Shown: positions 18,607-27,938 of the stretch, in pieces
Position numbering within the stretch: position 1 is the stretch's first letter
Layout of the letters: every line of letters begins with the position of its first letter
From: Enterobacter asburiae
GTDB lineage: Bacteria > Pseudomonadota > Gammaproteobacteria > Enterobacterales > Enterobacteriaceae
Assembly: GCF_021440515.1 (NCBI RefSeq)
Contig: NZ_JAKCMV010000045.1
Location: 1-64,000, forward strand
Direction: 5' to 3'
Length of the DNA: 64,000 nt
Made by a program: the position numbers and the translations under genes
The notes under the pieces: generated by a model
The model's database searches: none
Told to the model about the DNA's origin: nothing
The model's input: the letters and a program-made list of their open reading frames with translations, nothing else

Positions 18607-19290
18607 GTGAAAGGAAAAAACCTGCTGATTATGTGCATTATTGGTGCTGCCGCAACGGTGGGATACCGCTGGCTGCCGTCCCATTACAACCCCTTTACGC
18701 CGCTGTCGCTCGACGATCCGCCCGGCAAAATCACCCAGTTCAAACTTCGGCGTCTGTCCCCTGAGGATTGCGCGAGCCTGCTGTCGCAGGCCAACCAACA
18801 AAAGCTTATCCGCACCCAGGCCGTGGCCGACACTACCGGCGAATGCCCGCTTAGCAACGTGGTGCGCGTGCGCGACTTCGGCCCGGTTACCCTGAGCGGC
18901 AGCTTTTTAGCCAGCTGTCCGCTGGCGCTCAGCTCGGCGCTGTTTGTCAGCCAGCAGGCGCGGCCGCTCACCCGGTCGATGATGGGCAGCGAGCTGGCCC
19001 GCATTGACCACGTTGGCAGCTTTGCCTGTCGCAACATCTACCATCGCCAGAACGCACGGCGCAGCGAACACGCGACCGCAGAGGCGCTGGACATCAGCGG
19101 GTTCCGGCTGGCCGACGGACAGCGTGTGACCGTGCTGCGCGGCTGGCAGTCCGCTAAAACGCAGCCGTGGCTTCAGGCACTGCTGGCGGCCAGCTGCGAC
19201 TATTACGGCAACGGTCTGGGGCCGGAATATAACGCGGCGCACGCCAACCATTTTCATCTGGGGATGCGCGGATACGGGCTGTGTCGCTAA
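18607..19290 (+). CDS. Extensin-family protein, predicted LAS-type zinc peptidase
   Basis: This 227-residue protein has an N-terminal membrane anchor or uncleaved signal (about 5-20), then an extensin-like C-terminal domain. It carries zinc-peptidase signatures of the LAS/M15 group: [10 protein letters not shown] (His155, Asp162) and AHANHFHLG (His215, His217). Six cysteines outside the anchor suggest an oxidised periplasmic fold. The start is GTG at 18607, seven bases after a GGGGGGAG tract. It is divergent from ddlA and has no counterpart at this place in K-12. A peptidoglycan-trimming role is inferred from the motif and the neighbour. Confidence 0.8.
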   Translation: MKGKNLLIMCIIGAAATVGYRWLPSHYNPFTPLSLDDPPGKITQFKLRRLSPEDCASLLSQANQQKLIRTQAVADTTGECPLSNVVRVRDFGPVTLSGSFLASCPLALSSALFVSQQARPLTRSMMGSELARIDHVGSFACRNIYHRQNARRSEHATAEALDISGFRLADGQRVTVLRGWQSAKTQPWLQALLAASCDYYGNGLGPEYNAAHANHFHLGMRGYGLCR

Positions 19291-19442
19291 AGCATAATCT
19301 GCCGCTATGAATTGGATAATATGTGACTTGTTTCACAAATATGATGACTGGGAAGATAAAACACCAAAGTCATTGAGGCCCGCACCTCTGGCGCTACGTG
19401 ATGACACGTAACTTGCTAATCTGTGGACGAATTCGCCTAAAA

Positions 19443-20675
19443 ATGAAGATTGCGCCCGCTATGGAATCCTGGAAAGTTAACCTTATATCGGTCTGGTTTG
19501 GCTGTTTTTTTACCGGACTCGCCATTAGCCAGATTTTACCCTTCCTGCCGCTGTACGTGGCGCAGCTTGGCGTGACGTCCCACGAAGCGCTCTCGATGTG
19601 GTCGGGCCTTACCTTCAGCGTCACCTTCCTGGTTTCCGCAATCGTATCGCCCATGTGGGGCAGCCTGGCGGACAGAAAAGGGCGCAAGCTGATGCTGCTG
19701 CGCGCCTCGCTGGGCATGGCGGTGGCGATCCTTCTTCAGGCCTTTGCCACCAACGTCTGGCAGCTGTTTTTGCTCCGCGCGCTGATGGGGCTCACCTCTG
19801 GCTACATCCCCAACGCGATGGCGCTGGTGGCCTCGCAGGTGCCGCGCGAGCGCAGCGGCTGGGCGCTAAGTACGCTTTCTACCGCGCAAATCAGCGGTGT
19901 GATCGGCGGCCCGCTGATGGGCGGCTTCCTGGCCGACCACGTTGGCCTGCGGGCGGTATTCTTTATTACCGCCGCACTGCTGGTGATCAGTTTCCTGGTC
20001 ACGCTGTTCCTGATTAAAGAAGGCGGGCGTCCTAAGGTCAGTAAAGCGGAGCGCCTCAGCGGGAAAGCGGTCTTCGCCACGCTGCCCTATCCGGGGCTGA
20101 TGATTAGCCTGTTTGTCACCACCATGGTGATCCAGCTCTGCAACGGCTCCGTCGGCCCGATTCTGGCGCTGTTTATCAAATCCATGGAGCCGGACAGTAA
20201 CAATATCGCTTTTCTCAGCGGGATGATCGCCGCCGTGCCGGGCGTGTCGGCGCTGATCTCCGCGCCGCGTCTGGGCAAACTGGGCGACCGAATCGGTACC
20301 GCGCGCATCCTGATGGGCACCCTGATTATCGCCGTGGTGCTCTTCTTCGCCATGTCGTTTGTCACCTCGCCGCTCCAGCTTGGCGTGCTGCGCTTCCTGC
20401 TCGGCTTTGCCGACGGGGCGATGCTGCCTGCGGTGCAAACCCTGCTGGTGAAATACTCCAGCGACCAGGTGACCGGACGCATCTTTGGCTATAACCAGTC
20501 GTTTATGTATCTCGGGAACGTCGCCGGGCCGCTGATTGGTGCGTCCGTATCGGCAATGGCCGGCTTCCGCTGGGTATTTGCCGCCACGGCGGTGGTTATT
20601 CTGATCAATATCATTCAGCTGGCATTTGCATTACGCCGTCGCCAGCAAATAGCGGACGCGAAATCTGCACGCTAG
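19443..20675 (+). CDS. MFS drug efflux transporter, MdtG-like
   Basis: This 410-residue, 12-helix transporter of the drug:H+ antiporter group is similar along its whole length to E. coli MdtG (for example [32 protein letters not shown] and [12 protein letters not shown]). The motif A loop [11 protein letters not shown] after helix 2 is intact. The start is uncertain: ATG 19443 is chosen, but ATG 19461 (MESWKVN), which aligns best with MdtG, and GTG 19398 are possible, and none has a strong ribosome-binding site. Since mdtG lies elsewhere in E. coli, this is probably a paralogue. The substrate is unknown. Confidence 0.85.
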   Translation: MKIAPAMESWKVNLISVWFGCFFTGLAISQILPFLPLYVAQLGVTSHEALSMWSGLTFSVTFLVSAIVSPMWGSLADRKGRKLMLLRASLGMAVAILLQAFATNVWQLFLLRALMGLTSGYIPNAMALVASQVPRERSGWALSTLSTAQISGVIGGPLMGGFLADHVGLRAVFFITAALLVISFLVTLFLIKEGGRPKVSKAERLSGKAVFATLPYPGLMISLFVTTMVIQLCNGSVGPILALFIKSMEPDSNNIAFLSGMIAAVPGVSALISAPRLGKLGDRIGTARILMGTLIIAVVLFFAMSFVTSPLQLGVLRFLLGFADGAMLPAVQTLLVKYSSDQVTGRIFGYNQSFMYLGNVAGPLIGASVSAMAGFRWVFAATAVVILINIIQLAFALRRRQQIADAKSAR

Positions 20676-20708
20676 CCGGTCAGGGATGCATTATATATTC
20701 TTATGGCA

Positions 20709-20736
20709 CTCGCATTTATATATAACTAAATGCGAG
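20709..20736. other. Hairpin after the MFS gene
   Basis: CTCGCATTT and AAATGCGAG form a perfect 9-bp stem with a 10-nt AT-rich loop, without a following T-run. It could be a weak terminator, an mRNA 3' end stabiliser, or a structure in the iraP upstream region. Confidence 0.4.
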
Positions 20737-20891
20737 GCCACATTCTCCACTATTCGATCTTCGTTAATGGATTTCATTAATAGAAAAACGTTTCGCTGAT
20801 AATCAACGTCACATATTTGAACGTAAAGCCAATATTTACATGAGATAATACTTAACGCTGCTTTGCATTATTGATTCGGAGTGATAACGTC

Positions 20892-20915
20892 ATGAAAAAT
20901 GGCAAAAGGAAATAG
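20892..20915 (+). other. Seven-codon leader ORF overlapping the iraP ribosome-binding site
   Basis: ATG at 20892, preceded by GGAG at 20878-20881, opens a frame of seven codons (MKNGKRK) that stops at 20915, four bases before the iraP ATG. The iraP Shine-Dalgarno AGGA lies inside it. The first nine bases repeat those of iraP itself. Translational coupling is possible but unproven. Confidence 0.35.
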
Positions 20916-20919
20916 CACG

Positions 20920-21180
20920 ATGAAAAATCTTATTGCGGAGTTGCTGGTTAAGCTTGCCCAAAAGGAAGAAGAGTCTAAAGAGCTGGTCGCTCAGGTTGAG
21001 GCGCTGGAGATTGTGGTCACGGCACTGCTGAGACAGATGGCGCAAACCGACCAGCAGGCGTTAATTGATAGTATCGAAGGGGCGCTGGATAGCGCCAAAC
21101 CCAACTCTCAGGTGCCTGCCCAGGATGCGGAGATGCTCAACCAGTACGTAAAAAAGCTGTTAAGGCATCCTCGCACCTAA
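20920..21180 (+). CDS. iraP: IraP, anti-adaptor that stabilises RpoS
   Basis: This 86-residue protein blocks the adaptor RssB so that ClpXP cannot degrade sigma-S, mainly during phosphate starvation. The coiled-coil-like N-terminal half ([24 protein letters not shown], split here for description) and the ending YVKKLL.HPR match E. coli IraP. The start at 20920 is fixed by homology and AGGA at 20907. The gene stands directly before phoA, in a block of phosphate-stress genes. Confidence 0.93.
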   Translation: MKNLIAELLVKLAQKEEESKELVAQVEALEIVVTALLRQMAQTDQQALIDSIEGALDSAKPNSQVPAQDAEMLNQYVKKLLRHPRT

Positions 21181-21201
21181 ACTGTTAGCGGTTCTGACAG
21201 C

Positions 21202-21235
21202 GTGTCATCGAACTGTCACGCAGGTTGCCTATAGT
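21202..21235 (+). promoter_or_regulatory. Pho box and -10 element of phoA
   Basis: GTGTCATCGAACTGTCAC at 21202-21219 matches the two 7-bp repeats (CTGTCAT) of the PhoB site. TATAGT at 21230-21235 is the -10, ten bases on, so the Pho box takes the place of the -35 as in other PhoB-activated promoters. Confidence 0.85.
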
Positions 21236-21279
21236 CGCTCTGTTTTATTTTTTATGTATTTGTACATGGAGAAAATAAA

Positions 21280-22695
21280 TTGAAACAGAGCGCACTCGTT
21301 ATTGCATTAATGCCCCTTATTTTTACCCCTGTTATTCATGCTGACACCGTCAATACGCAGGTTCTGGATAATCGCACCGCTAAGGGCGATATCACGCAGC
21401 CCGGCGGCGCACGCCGACTGTCGGAAGATCAAACCGCTGCCATTCGCGCGTCGCTAAATGATAAACCCGCCAAAAATATTATTTTACTGATTGGCGACGG
21501 CATGGGGGATTCCGAAATTACCGCCGCGCGTAATTACGCCGAAGGCGCGGGCGGTTATTTTAAAGGTATCGATGCGTTACCGCTGACCGGACAATATACC
21601 CATTACGCCCTGAATAAAAAAACCGGCAAACCGGACTACGTGACCGACTCTGCGGCATCGGCAACCGCGTGGTCAACCGGGGTGAAAACCTATAACGGAG
21701 CGCTGGGCGTGGATATCCACGAAAACGACCATCAGACCCTGCTGGAGATGGCAAAAGCGGCGGGGCTGGCCACCGGCAACGTCTCCACGGCTGAACTTCA
21801 GGACGCGACGCCCGCGGCGCTGGTCGCCCATGTGACCTCGCGTAAATGCTACGGCCCGTCCGTCACCAGCGAAAAATGCCCGACCAACGCGCTGGAGAAG
21901 GGCGGTAAAGGATCGATCACCGAACAGCTGCTGAACGCCCGCCCGGACGTCACCCTGGGCGGCGGGGCGAAAACCTTCGCAGAAACCGCCACCGCCGGAG
22001 AGTGGCAGGGCAAAACCCTGCGTGAACAGGCGCAGGCGCGCGGTTACCAGCTGGTGAGCGACGCGGCGTCGCTGGCGGCCATCACCGACGCGAATCAGGA
22101 TAAACCGCTGCTGGGGCTGTTCTCGGACGGCAACATGCCGGTGCGCTGGGAAGGGCCGAAAGCCTCTTACCACGGCAATATCGACAAACCCGCGGTGACC
22201 TGTACGCCAAATCCGAAGCGCGACGAAAGCGTGCCGACCCTGGCCGCCATGACCGACAAGGCCATCTCCCTGCTGAGCAAAAGCGAGAAAGGCTTCTTCT
22301 TGCAGGTGGAAGGGGCGTCAATTGATAAGCAGGATCACGCGGCGAACCCGTGCGGGCAAATTGGCGAAACGGTCGATCTCGATGAAGCGGTGCAAAAGGC
22401 GCTCGAATTCGCGAAGAAGGACGGCAACACCCTGGTGGTGGTGACCGCGGACCACGCCCACTCAAGCCAGATTATCCCGCCGGATACCAAAGCGCCGGGG
22501 CTGACCCAGGCGCTGAACACCAAAGACGGCGCGGTGATGGTGATGAGCTATGGCAACTCTGAAGAGGAGTCTATGGAACATACCGGCACGCAGCTGCGCA
22601 TTGCCGCCTACGGCCCGCACGCGGCGAACGTGGTCGGCCTGACCGATCAGACGGACCTGTTCTACACCATGAAAGCAGCGCTGGGTCTGAGATAA
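21280..22695 (+). CDS. phoA: PhoA, periplasmic alkaline phosphatase
   Basis: This 471-residue precursor has a signal peptide (about 1-21, ending VIHA). The mature enzyme hydrolyses phosphomonoesters to release phosphate. The nucleophilic serine is in DSAASATAW; metal ligands are visible in [11 protein letters not shown] and VTADHAHSS. The start codon is TTG with GGAG 8 bp upstream; length equals E. coli PhoA, which begins with GTG. Expression is controlled by the Pho box upstream. psiF follows after a terminator. Confidence 0.97.
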   Translation: MKQSALVIALMPLIFTPVIHADTVNTQVLDNRTAKGDITQPGGARRLSEDQTAAIRASLNDKPAKNIILLIGDGMGDSEITAARNYAEGAGGYFKGIDALPLTGQYTHYALNKKTGKPDYVTDSAASATAWSTGVKTYNGALGVDIHENDHQTLLEMAKAAGLATGNVSTAELQDATPAALVAHVTSRKCYGPSVTSEKCPTNALEKGGKGSITEQLLNARPDVTLGGGAKTFAETATAGEWQGKTLREQAQARGYQLVSDAASLAAITDANQDKPLLGLFSDGNMPVRWEGPKASYHGNIDKPAVTCTPNPKRDESVPTLAAMTDKAISLLSKSEKGFFLQVEGASIDKQDHAANPCGQIGETVDLDEAVQKALEFAKKDGNTLVVVTADHAHSSQIIPPDTKAPGLTQALNTKDGAVMVMSYGNSEEESMEHTGTQLRIAAYGPHAANVVGLTDQTDLFYTMKAALGLR

Positions 22696-22703
22696 TTCCC
22701 ACG

Positions 22704-22739
22704 CCCGGCAGAAATCGCCTCTGCCGGGTGGTTTTTTTC
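22704..22739 (+). terminator. Terminator of phoA
   Basis: CCCGGCAGA and TCTGCCGGG form a perfect 9-bp stem, followed by TGG and seven T. Confidence 0.88.
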
Positions 22740-22786
22740 CCACCGCGAACCAGACTTAATGTGAATGTTCACAAAAGGATGGTGCA

Positions 22787-23107
22787 ATGAAAACAACAAT
22801 ACTGCTTACCCTGCTCTCCGGCGCGTTCCTGATGTCCTCAGCGAACGCGGCAGACAAAACCCCAACTCCTCAGCAGCAGCGCATGACCACCTGCAACCAG
22901 CAGGCAACGGCCAAAACGCTGAAAGGCGACGAGCGTAAAACCTACATGAGCGACTGCCTGAAAAACGGCGCATCCAAACCGGATGAAAAAAGCCTGACGC
23001 CGCAGCAGCAAAGAATGCGCGAATGTAACGTTCAGGCCACCGAACAGTCGCTTAAGGGTGACGATCGTAAAAAATTCATGAGCGGCTGCCTGAAAAAACA
23101 GGCGTAG
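22787..23107 (+). CDS. psiF: PsiF, phosphate-starvation-inducible protein
   Basis: This 106-residue exported protein has a signal peptide ending SANA and two copies of the PsiF repeat, each of the form TPQQQRM..CN.QA...LKGD.RK..M..CLK. Each repeat has two cysteines, so two disulfides are likely. Length equals E. coli PsiF. Its molecular role is unknown; it is co-induced with phoA. Confidence 0.93.
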   Translation: MKTTILLTLLSGAFLMSSANAADKTPTPQQQRMTTCNQQATAKTLKGDERKTYMSDCLKNGASKPDEKSLTPQQQRMRECNVQATEQSLKGDDRKKFMSGCLKKQA

Positions 23108-23114
23108 TTCTAAC

Positions 23115-23140
23115 GGGTGAGCGCCCCTCGCGGCTCACCC
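23115..23140 (+). terminator. Terminator-like hairpin after psiF
   Basis: GGGTGAGC and GCTCACCC form a perfect 8-bp stem with a 10-nt loop; only AAAATTTC follows, so the T-run is weak. Confidence 0.6.
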
Positions 23141-23173
23141 AAAATTTCATACTTCCCCCGCAGATCCCCTCTC

Positions 23174-23208
23174 TATAATTTGGGAAATTGTTACAGAATA
23201 TTCCCAAA
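23174..23208 (+). promoter_or_regulatory. dgcC promoter -10 and start-codon hairpin
   Basis: A perfect TATAAT at 23174-23179 would start transcription near 23186, only about 25 bases before the dgcC ATG. TTTGGGAA (23179-23186) and TTCCCAAA (23201-23208) form an inverted repeat ending one base before the start codon at 23210. No Shine-Dalgarno is visible. Confidence 0.45.
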
Positions 23209-23209
23209 A

Positions 23210-24313
23210 ATGATGAATGATGAAGATTTTTACCAAAATGAAAACATTCGGGAAGAGTGGCACCAGAGCCTTTCTCAGGATGATACCCACCGCACCGGGA
23301 TCCAGTTTGCCCGGCGGCTAAGGCTGGCGCGAATGGTCGGACTGGCGGCGCTCTTTTTTCCGATTGCGGGCGTGCTGGTCAGCCACTTCCACGCCGGGGG
23401 CTGGTGGCTCCTGCTGGTCGGCTGGGCGTTTGTCTGGCCGCATCTTGCCTGGCAGCTCGCCTGCCGTACGCCTGAACCTCTTCAGGGCGAAATCAGGAAC
23501 TTAAAAATCGATGCTCTCATCGCGGGCGTATGGATTGGCCTGATAGGGCTGAGCGCGCTCCCCACGGCGGCGCTGGTGATGATGGTCGGCATGAACATGA
23601 TGGGGGCGGGGGGCTGTCGGCTGTTCTTCGCCGGGATCGCGCTGACCGCCGCCGCTGCGCTGGCGACCCTACCGCTGACGGGCAGCGCGCTGGCGTTTGC
23701 GCCCGAGCCGATAGCGTGGTGGCTGATGCTCCCCGTTCTGGTGCTTTACCCGATGCTGTTCGCCTGGCTGAGCCACCGCACGACGATGCGCCTTGCGGAG
23801 CATAAGCGGCGGCTGGAGCTGATGAGCACCCGCGACGGCATGACCGGCGTCTTTAACCGCCGCCACTGGGAAACGCTGCTGCGTAACGAGTTCGACGCGT
23901 GTCGCCGACACCATCGCGTCGCGACGATTTTGATTATCGATATCGACCACTTTAAGACCATTAATGACACCTGGGGACACGACGTGGGGGACGAGGCGAT
24001 TATCGCCATTACGCGTCAGATCCAGATGACCCTGCGCTCGGGCGATCGGATAGGGCGCTTTGGCGGGGATGAATTTGCGGTGATCATGTCGGGCACGACG
24101 GCGGAGAGCGCCAAAGCGGCGATGTCGAGGGTGCACGAGCGGCTGGAAAACATGTCGCTGCCCGGGGCGCCAAAAGAGCGGTTACGCATTAGCGTTGGCG
24201 TTGCGCCGTGGGGGCCGCAGTTTGGGCATTACCGCGAATGGCTGAAGGCGGCGGACGTGGCACTCTATAAGGCGAAAAATGCCGGACGCGGCCGCACCGA
24301 AGTGGCGGCCTGA
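23210..24313 (+). CDS. dgcC: DgcC (AdrA/YaiC), membrane diguanylate cyclase
   Basis: This 367-residue protein makes cyclic-di-GMP, which activates cellulose synthase and biofilm formation; in E. coli it is controlled by CsgD. An N-terminal membrane domain (MASE2-type, about residues 45-190) with several helices is followed by a GGDEF domain: RFGGDEFAVI carries the active-site GGDEF, and TRDGMTGVFNRRHW marks its start. The start is placed at 23210 (MMNDEDF); E. coli uses an ATG four codons further upstream, where this sequence has ATA. There is no clear ribosome-binding site. Confidence 0.92.
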   Translation: MMNDEDFYQNENIREEWHQSLSQDDTHRTGIQFARRLRLARMVGLAALFFPIAGVLVSHFHAGGWWLLLVGWAFVWPHLAWQLACRTPEPLQGEIRNLKIDALIAGVWIGLIGLSALPTAALVMMVGMNMMGAGGCRLFFAGIALTAAAALATLPLTGSALAFAPEPIAWWLMLPVLVLYPMLFAWLSHRTTMRLAEHKRRLELMSTRDGMTGVFNRRHWETLLRNEFDACRRHHRVATILIIDIDHFKTINDTWGHDVGDEAIIAITRQIQMTLRSGDRIGRFGGDEFAVIMSGTTAESAKAAMSRVHERLENMSLPGAPKERLRISVGVAPWGPQFGHYREWLKAADVALYKAKNAGRGRTEVAA

Positions 24314-24329
24314 CGCCCGGCATTTTGCA

Positions 24330-25139
24330 TCAGGACTTGCTCAGTTTTTCTGATTTTTCCATGCACTTCGTCATCGCTTCGATGACCGCCGCGCGGAACC
24401 CGCGCTCTTCAAGCACGCGAACGGCTTCAATCGTGGTGCCGCCAGGCGAGCACACCATATCCTTCAGTTCACCCGGGTGTTTCCCGGTTTCGAGCACCAT
24501 TTTGGCGGAGCCCATCACCGCCTGCGCCGCAAACTTGTACGCCTGCGCGCGCGGCATCCCGCCGAGTACGGCGGCATCGGCCATCGCTTCGATAAACATA
24601 AAGACATAGGCTGGTGCAGAGCCGCTCACGCCCACGACCGGATGGATCATCGACTCGGCAATCACCTCGGCCTCACCGAAGCAGCGGAAGATATTCAGCA
24701 CGTCGGCGGTATCTTCTGAGGTCACCAGCGCGTTCGGGGTGACGGAGGTCATCCCGGCATTCACCAGCGACGGGGTGTTTGGCATGGCGCGCACGATTTT
24801 GCGGTCATGGCCCAGCGCGCGCGCCAGCTGATCCAGCGTCACGCCAGCGGCAATCGACACCACCAGCGTCTCTTTATTCAGGCTGGAGGTGATTTCACTC
24901 AGCACTTTAATCATGATGTTGGGCTTCACGGCGCCAAAGACGATATCCGCCACCTGAGCCACTTCCTGCGCGCTTTCCGCAGCGTTAATACCGTATTCAT
25001 CACGCAGCGCGGCGACTTTATCGGGCGACGGGGTATACACCCAAATCTGGCCCGGCAGCACCTGACCGCTGGCGATTAATCCGCCAAGAATGGCTTTTCC
25101 CATATTGCCACAGCCGATAAAACCGATTTTCTTCTCCAT
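24330..25139 (-). CDS. proC: ProC, pyrroline-5-carboxylate reductase
   Basis: This 269-residue cytosolic enzyme makes proline with NADPH. The N-terminal Rossmann motif is IGFIGCGNMGKAILGG, and the C-terminal signature region MVCSPGGTTIEAVRVLEE is intact. Two adjacent ATGs exist; the second (25139) is preferred because GAGAGG would be only one base from the first. The gene converges with dgcC. Confidence 0.97.
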   Translation of the reverse strand: MEKKIGFIGCGNMGKAILGGLIASGQVLPGQIWVYTPSPDKVAALRDEYGINAAESAQEVAQVADIVFGAVKPNIMIKVLSEITSSLNKETLVVSIAAGVTLDQLARALGHDRKIVRAMPNTPSLVNAGMTSVTPNALVTSEDTADVLNIFRCFGEAEVIAESMIHPVVGVSGSAPAYVFMFIEAMADAAVLGGMPRAQAYKFAAQAVMGSAKMVLETGKHPGELKDMVCSPGGTTIEAVRVLEERGFRAAVIEAMTKCMEKSEKLSKS

Positions 25140-25249
25140 CATGCCTCTCCGTTCTTATGCGTTGTTGTTTATGATCGATAGCGTTGGGTTATAGCTTAAC
25201 AACGAAAAGCGGGGGACAATAGTCGGCAAGATCATTAAGGGGAGACAAT

Positions 25250-25711
25250 ATGGCGATTTGGGTTGATGCGGACGCGTGTCCGAACGTAATCAAAGAGATC
25301 CTGTTCCGTGCCGCCGAGCGCGTACAGATGTCGTTAACGCTGGTGGCGAACCAGAATATCCGCGTTCCGCCGTCGCGGTTTATCCGCTCCCTGCGTGTGC
25401 CCGCGGGTTTTGACGTGGCGGATAACGAGATTGTGCGCCTGTGCAGCCCCGAAGACCTGGTGATCACCGCCGATATCCCCCTGGCGGCGGAAGTGCTGGA
25501 GAAAGGCGCCGCCGCGCTGAACCCTCGCGGGGAGCGTTATTCCCCGGCGACCATTCGGGAAAAGCTCACCATGCGCGACTTTATGGATACCCTGCGCGCC
25601 AGCGGCGTGCAGACCGGCGGGCCGGACAGCCTGTCCCAGCGCGACCGCCAGCAGTTTGCCGCCGAGCTGGATAAATGGCTGCTGGAAGTCAAACGCCGCA
25701 GCGCTAAATGA
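25250..25711 (+). CDS. yaiI: YaiI, UPF0178 family protein
   Basis: This 153-residue protein of the UPF0178/YqxD family has PIN-like acidic motifs such as [15 protein letters not shown] and [19 protein letters not shown] precedes the ATG. The family is widespread but the activity is not established. The gene lies between proC and aroL as in E. coli (152 residues). Confidence 0.93.
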   Translation: MAIWVDADACPNVIKEILFRAAERVQMSLTLVANQNIRVPPSRFIRSLRVPAGFDVADNEIVRLCSPEDLVITADIPLAAEVLEKGAAALNPRGERYSPATIREKLTMRDFMDTLRASGVQTGGPDSLSQRDRQQFAAELDKWLLEVKRRSAK

Positions 25712-25797
25712 TAATAATTGTCAATTTGTGGTACAGTGGGGCGACCGCAGGGTTGTCATCACGTACCGCTTTGCAGTAAAGTAAACGCAACATCTTC

Positions 25798-25815
25798 TGC
25801 AATAATTTCTTTACA
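25798..25815 (+). promoter_or_regulatory. TyrR-like box before aroL
   Basis: TGCAATAATTTCTTTACA differs from the TyrR consensus TGTAAA-N6-TTTACA at two positions and lies 38 bp before the aroL ATG. TyrR control of aroL is established in E. coli; other boxes expected upstream were not clear. Confidence 0.45.
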
Positions 25816-25852
25816 CTCTTCGGCCATCCGGCATCAAGGGGAACACCTGGTT

Positions 25853-26377
25853 ATGACCCAACCCATCTTTTTAGTTGGCCCCCGCGGCTGTGGGAAATCC
25901 ACCGTTGGCCTTGAACTGGCTCACGCCTGTCACAGCGCATTCGTGGATACCGACCACTGGCTTCAGACCCATGCAGGACGATCTATTGCCGACATCGTGG
26001 AAGACGAGGGCTGGGAAAGCTTTCGCGCCCGTGAAACCGCCGCGCTTGAAGCGGTCACCGCGCCATCCACGGTTATCGCGACCGGCGGCGGCATTATTCT
26101 GGCGCCGCATAATCGCCAGTTTATGCGTGAGAACGGAATTGTGATTTATCTTTGCGCGCCGGTTTCAACCCTGGTTGAGCGCCTCGAAGCCTTCCCGGAA
26201 GAGGGGCAACGCCCCACGCTGACCGGCAAGCCTATCAGCGAAGAGGTGAGCGACGTGCTGGCCGAGCGCGATGCGCTGTATCGCGAGGCGGCACACCACG
26301 TTGTGGATGCATCCGCGTCACCCAAAGAGGTTGTGATTCAGATTATTACCGCCCTGCGTTTGGCGTGCGCCAGCTAA
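25853..26377 (+). CDS. aroL: AroL, shikimate kinase II
   Basis: This 174-residue kinase phosphorylates shikimate on the way to chorismate. The P-loop GPRGCGKST and the substrate-binding ATGGGIIL motif are visible. The start at 25853 ([10 protein letters not shown]) equals E. coli AroL in length; a longer frame from 25718 covers the promoter. yaiA and aroM follow in the same direction. Confidence 0.96.
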   Translation: MTQPIFLVGPRGCGKSTVGLELAHACHSAFVDTDHWLQTHAGRSIADIVEDEGWESFRARETAALEAVTAPSTVIATGGGIILAPHNRQFMRENGIVIYLCAPVSTLVERLEAFPEEGQRPTLTGKPISEEVSDVLAERDALYREAAHHVVDASASPKEVVIQIITALRLACAS

Positions 26378-26429
26378 GCGCCGTCTATACTCATAGTTCA
26401 GACAATAAAATCTTTAAAAAGGATGAACT

Positions 26430-26621
26430 ATGCCAACCAGACCTCCCTATCCGCGTGAAGCACGCATTGTGACCGTTGAAAAAGGCGCCAGCGACCAGAC
26501 CGTGACCTGGTATCAGCTGCGTGCCGATCACCCGAAGCCGGATTCCCTGATCAGTGAACATGAAACTGAGCAGGAAGCGCTCGATGCGAAACGGCGCTAC
26601 GAAGATCCTGAGAAGTCCTGA
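26430..26621 (+). CDS. yaiA: YaiA, small conserved protein
   Basis: This 63-residue soluble protein is identical in length to E. coli YaiA and almost the same in [29 protein letters not shown] precedes the ATG. It lies between aroL and aroM and is likely co-transcribed. The function is unknown. Confidence 0.92.
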   Translation: MPTRPPYPREARIVTVEKGASDQTVTWYQLRADHPKPDSLISEHETEQEALDAKRRYEDPEKS

Positions 26622-26858
26622 TAAAAATCCTAAAGCGCCTTTAATCGTGCCTTAATCACACTTTTCAACCATCCAAAATGTTAAGCAGGAGTTAAAGTTC
26701 AGTTATTACAGGCAGATTCGGTAATGGCCGTGGATCTTTACACTATGGGGTAAAGATCTGCTGCTACTCTTGGTGCTGTTTTGTAGAAAAAACGAACAGT
26801 GCAGAGTGCTGAGCCTGTACCTGTGTGGCAGCAGTAGCAGTAACGGAAGGCGATCAAC
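26622..26858. other. yaiA-aroM intergenic region with a hairpin
   Basis: No gene is visible. GATCTTTAC (26733-26741) and GTAAAGATC (26750-26758) form a perfect 9-bp stem with an 8-nt loop. Further on, CTGCTGCTACT near 26759 and GCAGCAGTAGCAG near 26827 are partly complementary, so the aroM leader could fold. Confidence 0.4.
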
Positions 26859-27536
26859 ATGAAGGCGACGTTGGCTATCCTCACTATCGGTGTGGTGCCT
26901 GTAAGCGAAGTATTACCGCTCCTGACGGAGCATGTCTCTGAACAACAGATCACGCATCTTAGCCTGCTCGGGAAGATGAGTCGGGCAGAGGTCATGGAAG
27001 ACTACGCTATCGACGAGGGGGATGACCCTCTGCCGACGTTGTTAAACGACGGTCACATGGCGCACGTGTCGCGCCAGAAAATTGAGCGCGCGCTGCAAGG
27101 CGTGATTGAGGTGCTCGATAATCAAGGTTACGACGTGATTTTGCTGATGAGCACCGCGCCGATTAAGGGGCTGTCGGCGCACAACGCGATTTTACTTGAA
27201 CCCATGCGCATTATCCCGCCGCTGGTGGCCTCCATTGTAGATGGTCATCAGGTGGGGATAATTGTCCCCATCGAAGAACTTCTTGCGCTCCAGGCCGCGA
27301 AGTGGAGCACGCTTGAGAAGACCCCCCTCTACGCGCTGGCACACCCTATCCACGATAGCGATGCGGCGCTTATCGCCTCCGGGCAGTCGCTGCTGGACAG
27401 AGGCGCCGACGTGCTGATGCTGGATTGCCTTGGTTTTCATCAGCGCCACCGGGATTTATTGCAAAAAGCGCTCGATGTCCCGGTCCTGTTATCTAACGTC
27501 TTAATGGCGCATCTGGCGTCCGAGCTGCTGGCGTAA
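26859..27536 (+). CDS. aroM: AroM family protein
   Basis: This 225-residue protein is similar throughout to E. coli AroM, which is regulated with aroL by TyrR but has no proven activity. The fold looks like the Asp/Glu racemase type (for example [16 protein letters not shown] and [18 protein letters not shown]). GGAAGG is upstream of the ATG. Confidence 0.9.
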   Translation: MKATLAILTIGVVPVSEVLPLLTEHVSEQQITHLSLLGKMSRAEVMEDYAIDEGDDPLPTLLNDGHMAHVSRQKIERALQGVIEVLDNQGYDVILLMSTAPIKGLSAHNAILLEPMRIIPPLVASIVDGHQVGIIVPIEELLALQAAKWSTLEKTPLYALAHPIHDSDAALIASGQSLLDRGADVLMLDCLGFHQRHRDLLQKALDVPVLLSNVLMAHLASELLA

Positions 27537-27539
27537 TGA

Positions 27540-27896
<357 letters not shown>

Positions 27897-27906
27897 CCTT
27901 TTTCTT

Positions 27907-27930
27907 CCCTCTCCCCATTGGGGGAGAGGG
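27907..27930. repeat. Palindrome of the GGGAGAGGG family between ppnP and rdgC
   Basis: CCCTCTCCCC and GGGGAGAGGG form a perfect 10-bp stem with a short loop between the convergent ppnP and rdgC. There is no proper T-run on either side. Related units lie at 29961-29998, 39736-39758, 57575-57610 and 63334-63368. Confidence 0.65.
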
Positions 27931-27938
27931 ATACCGGA

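Noticed and set aside
25729-25745. Second TyrR box upstream of aroL
   Set aside because: TGT...ACA spans 17 instead of 18 bases and the inner positions do not fit.
26737-26755. TyrR box in the aroM leader
   Set aside because: The half-sites are in the inverted order (TTTAC...GTAAA instead of TGTAAA...TTTACA), so it was kept only as a hairpin.
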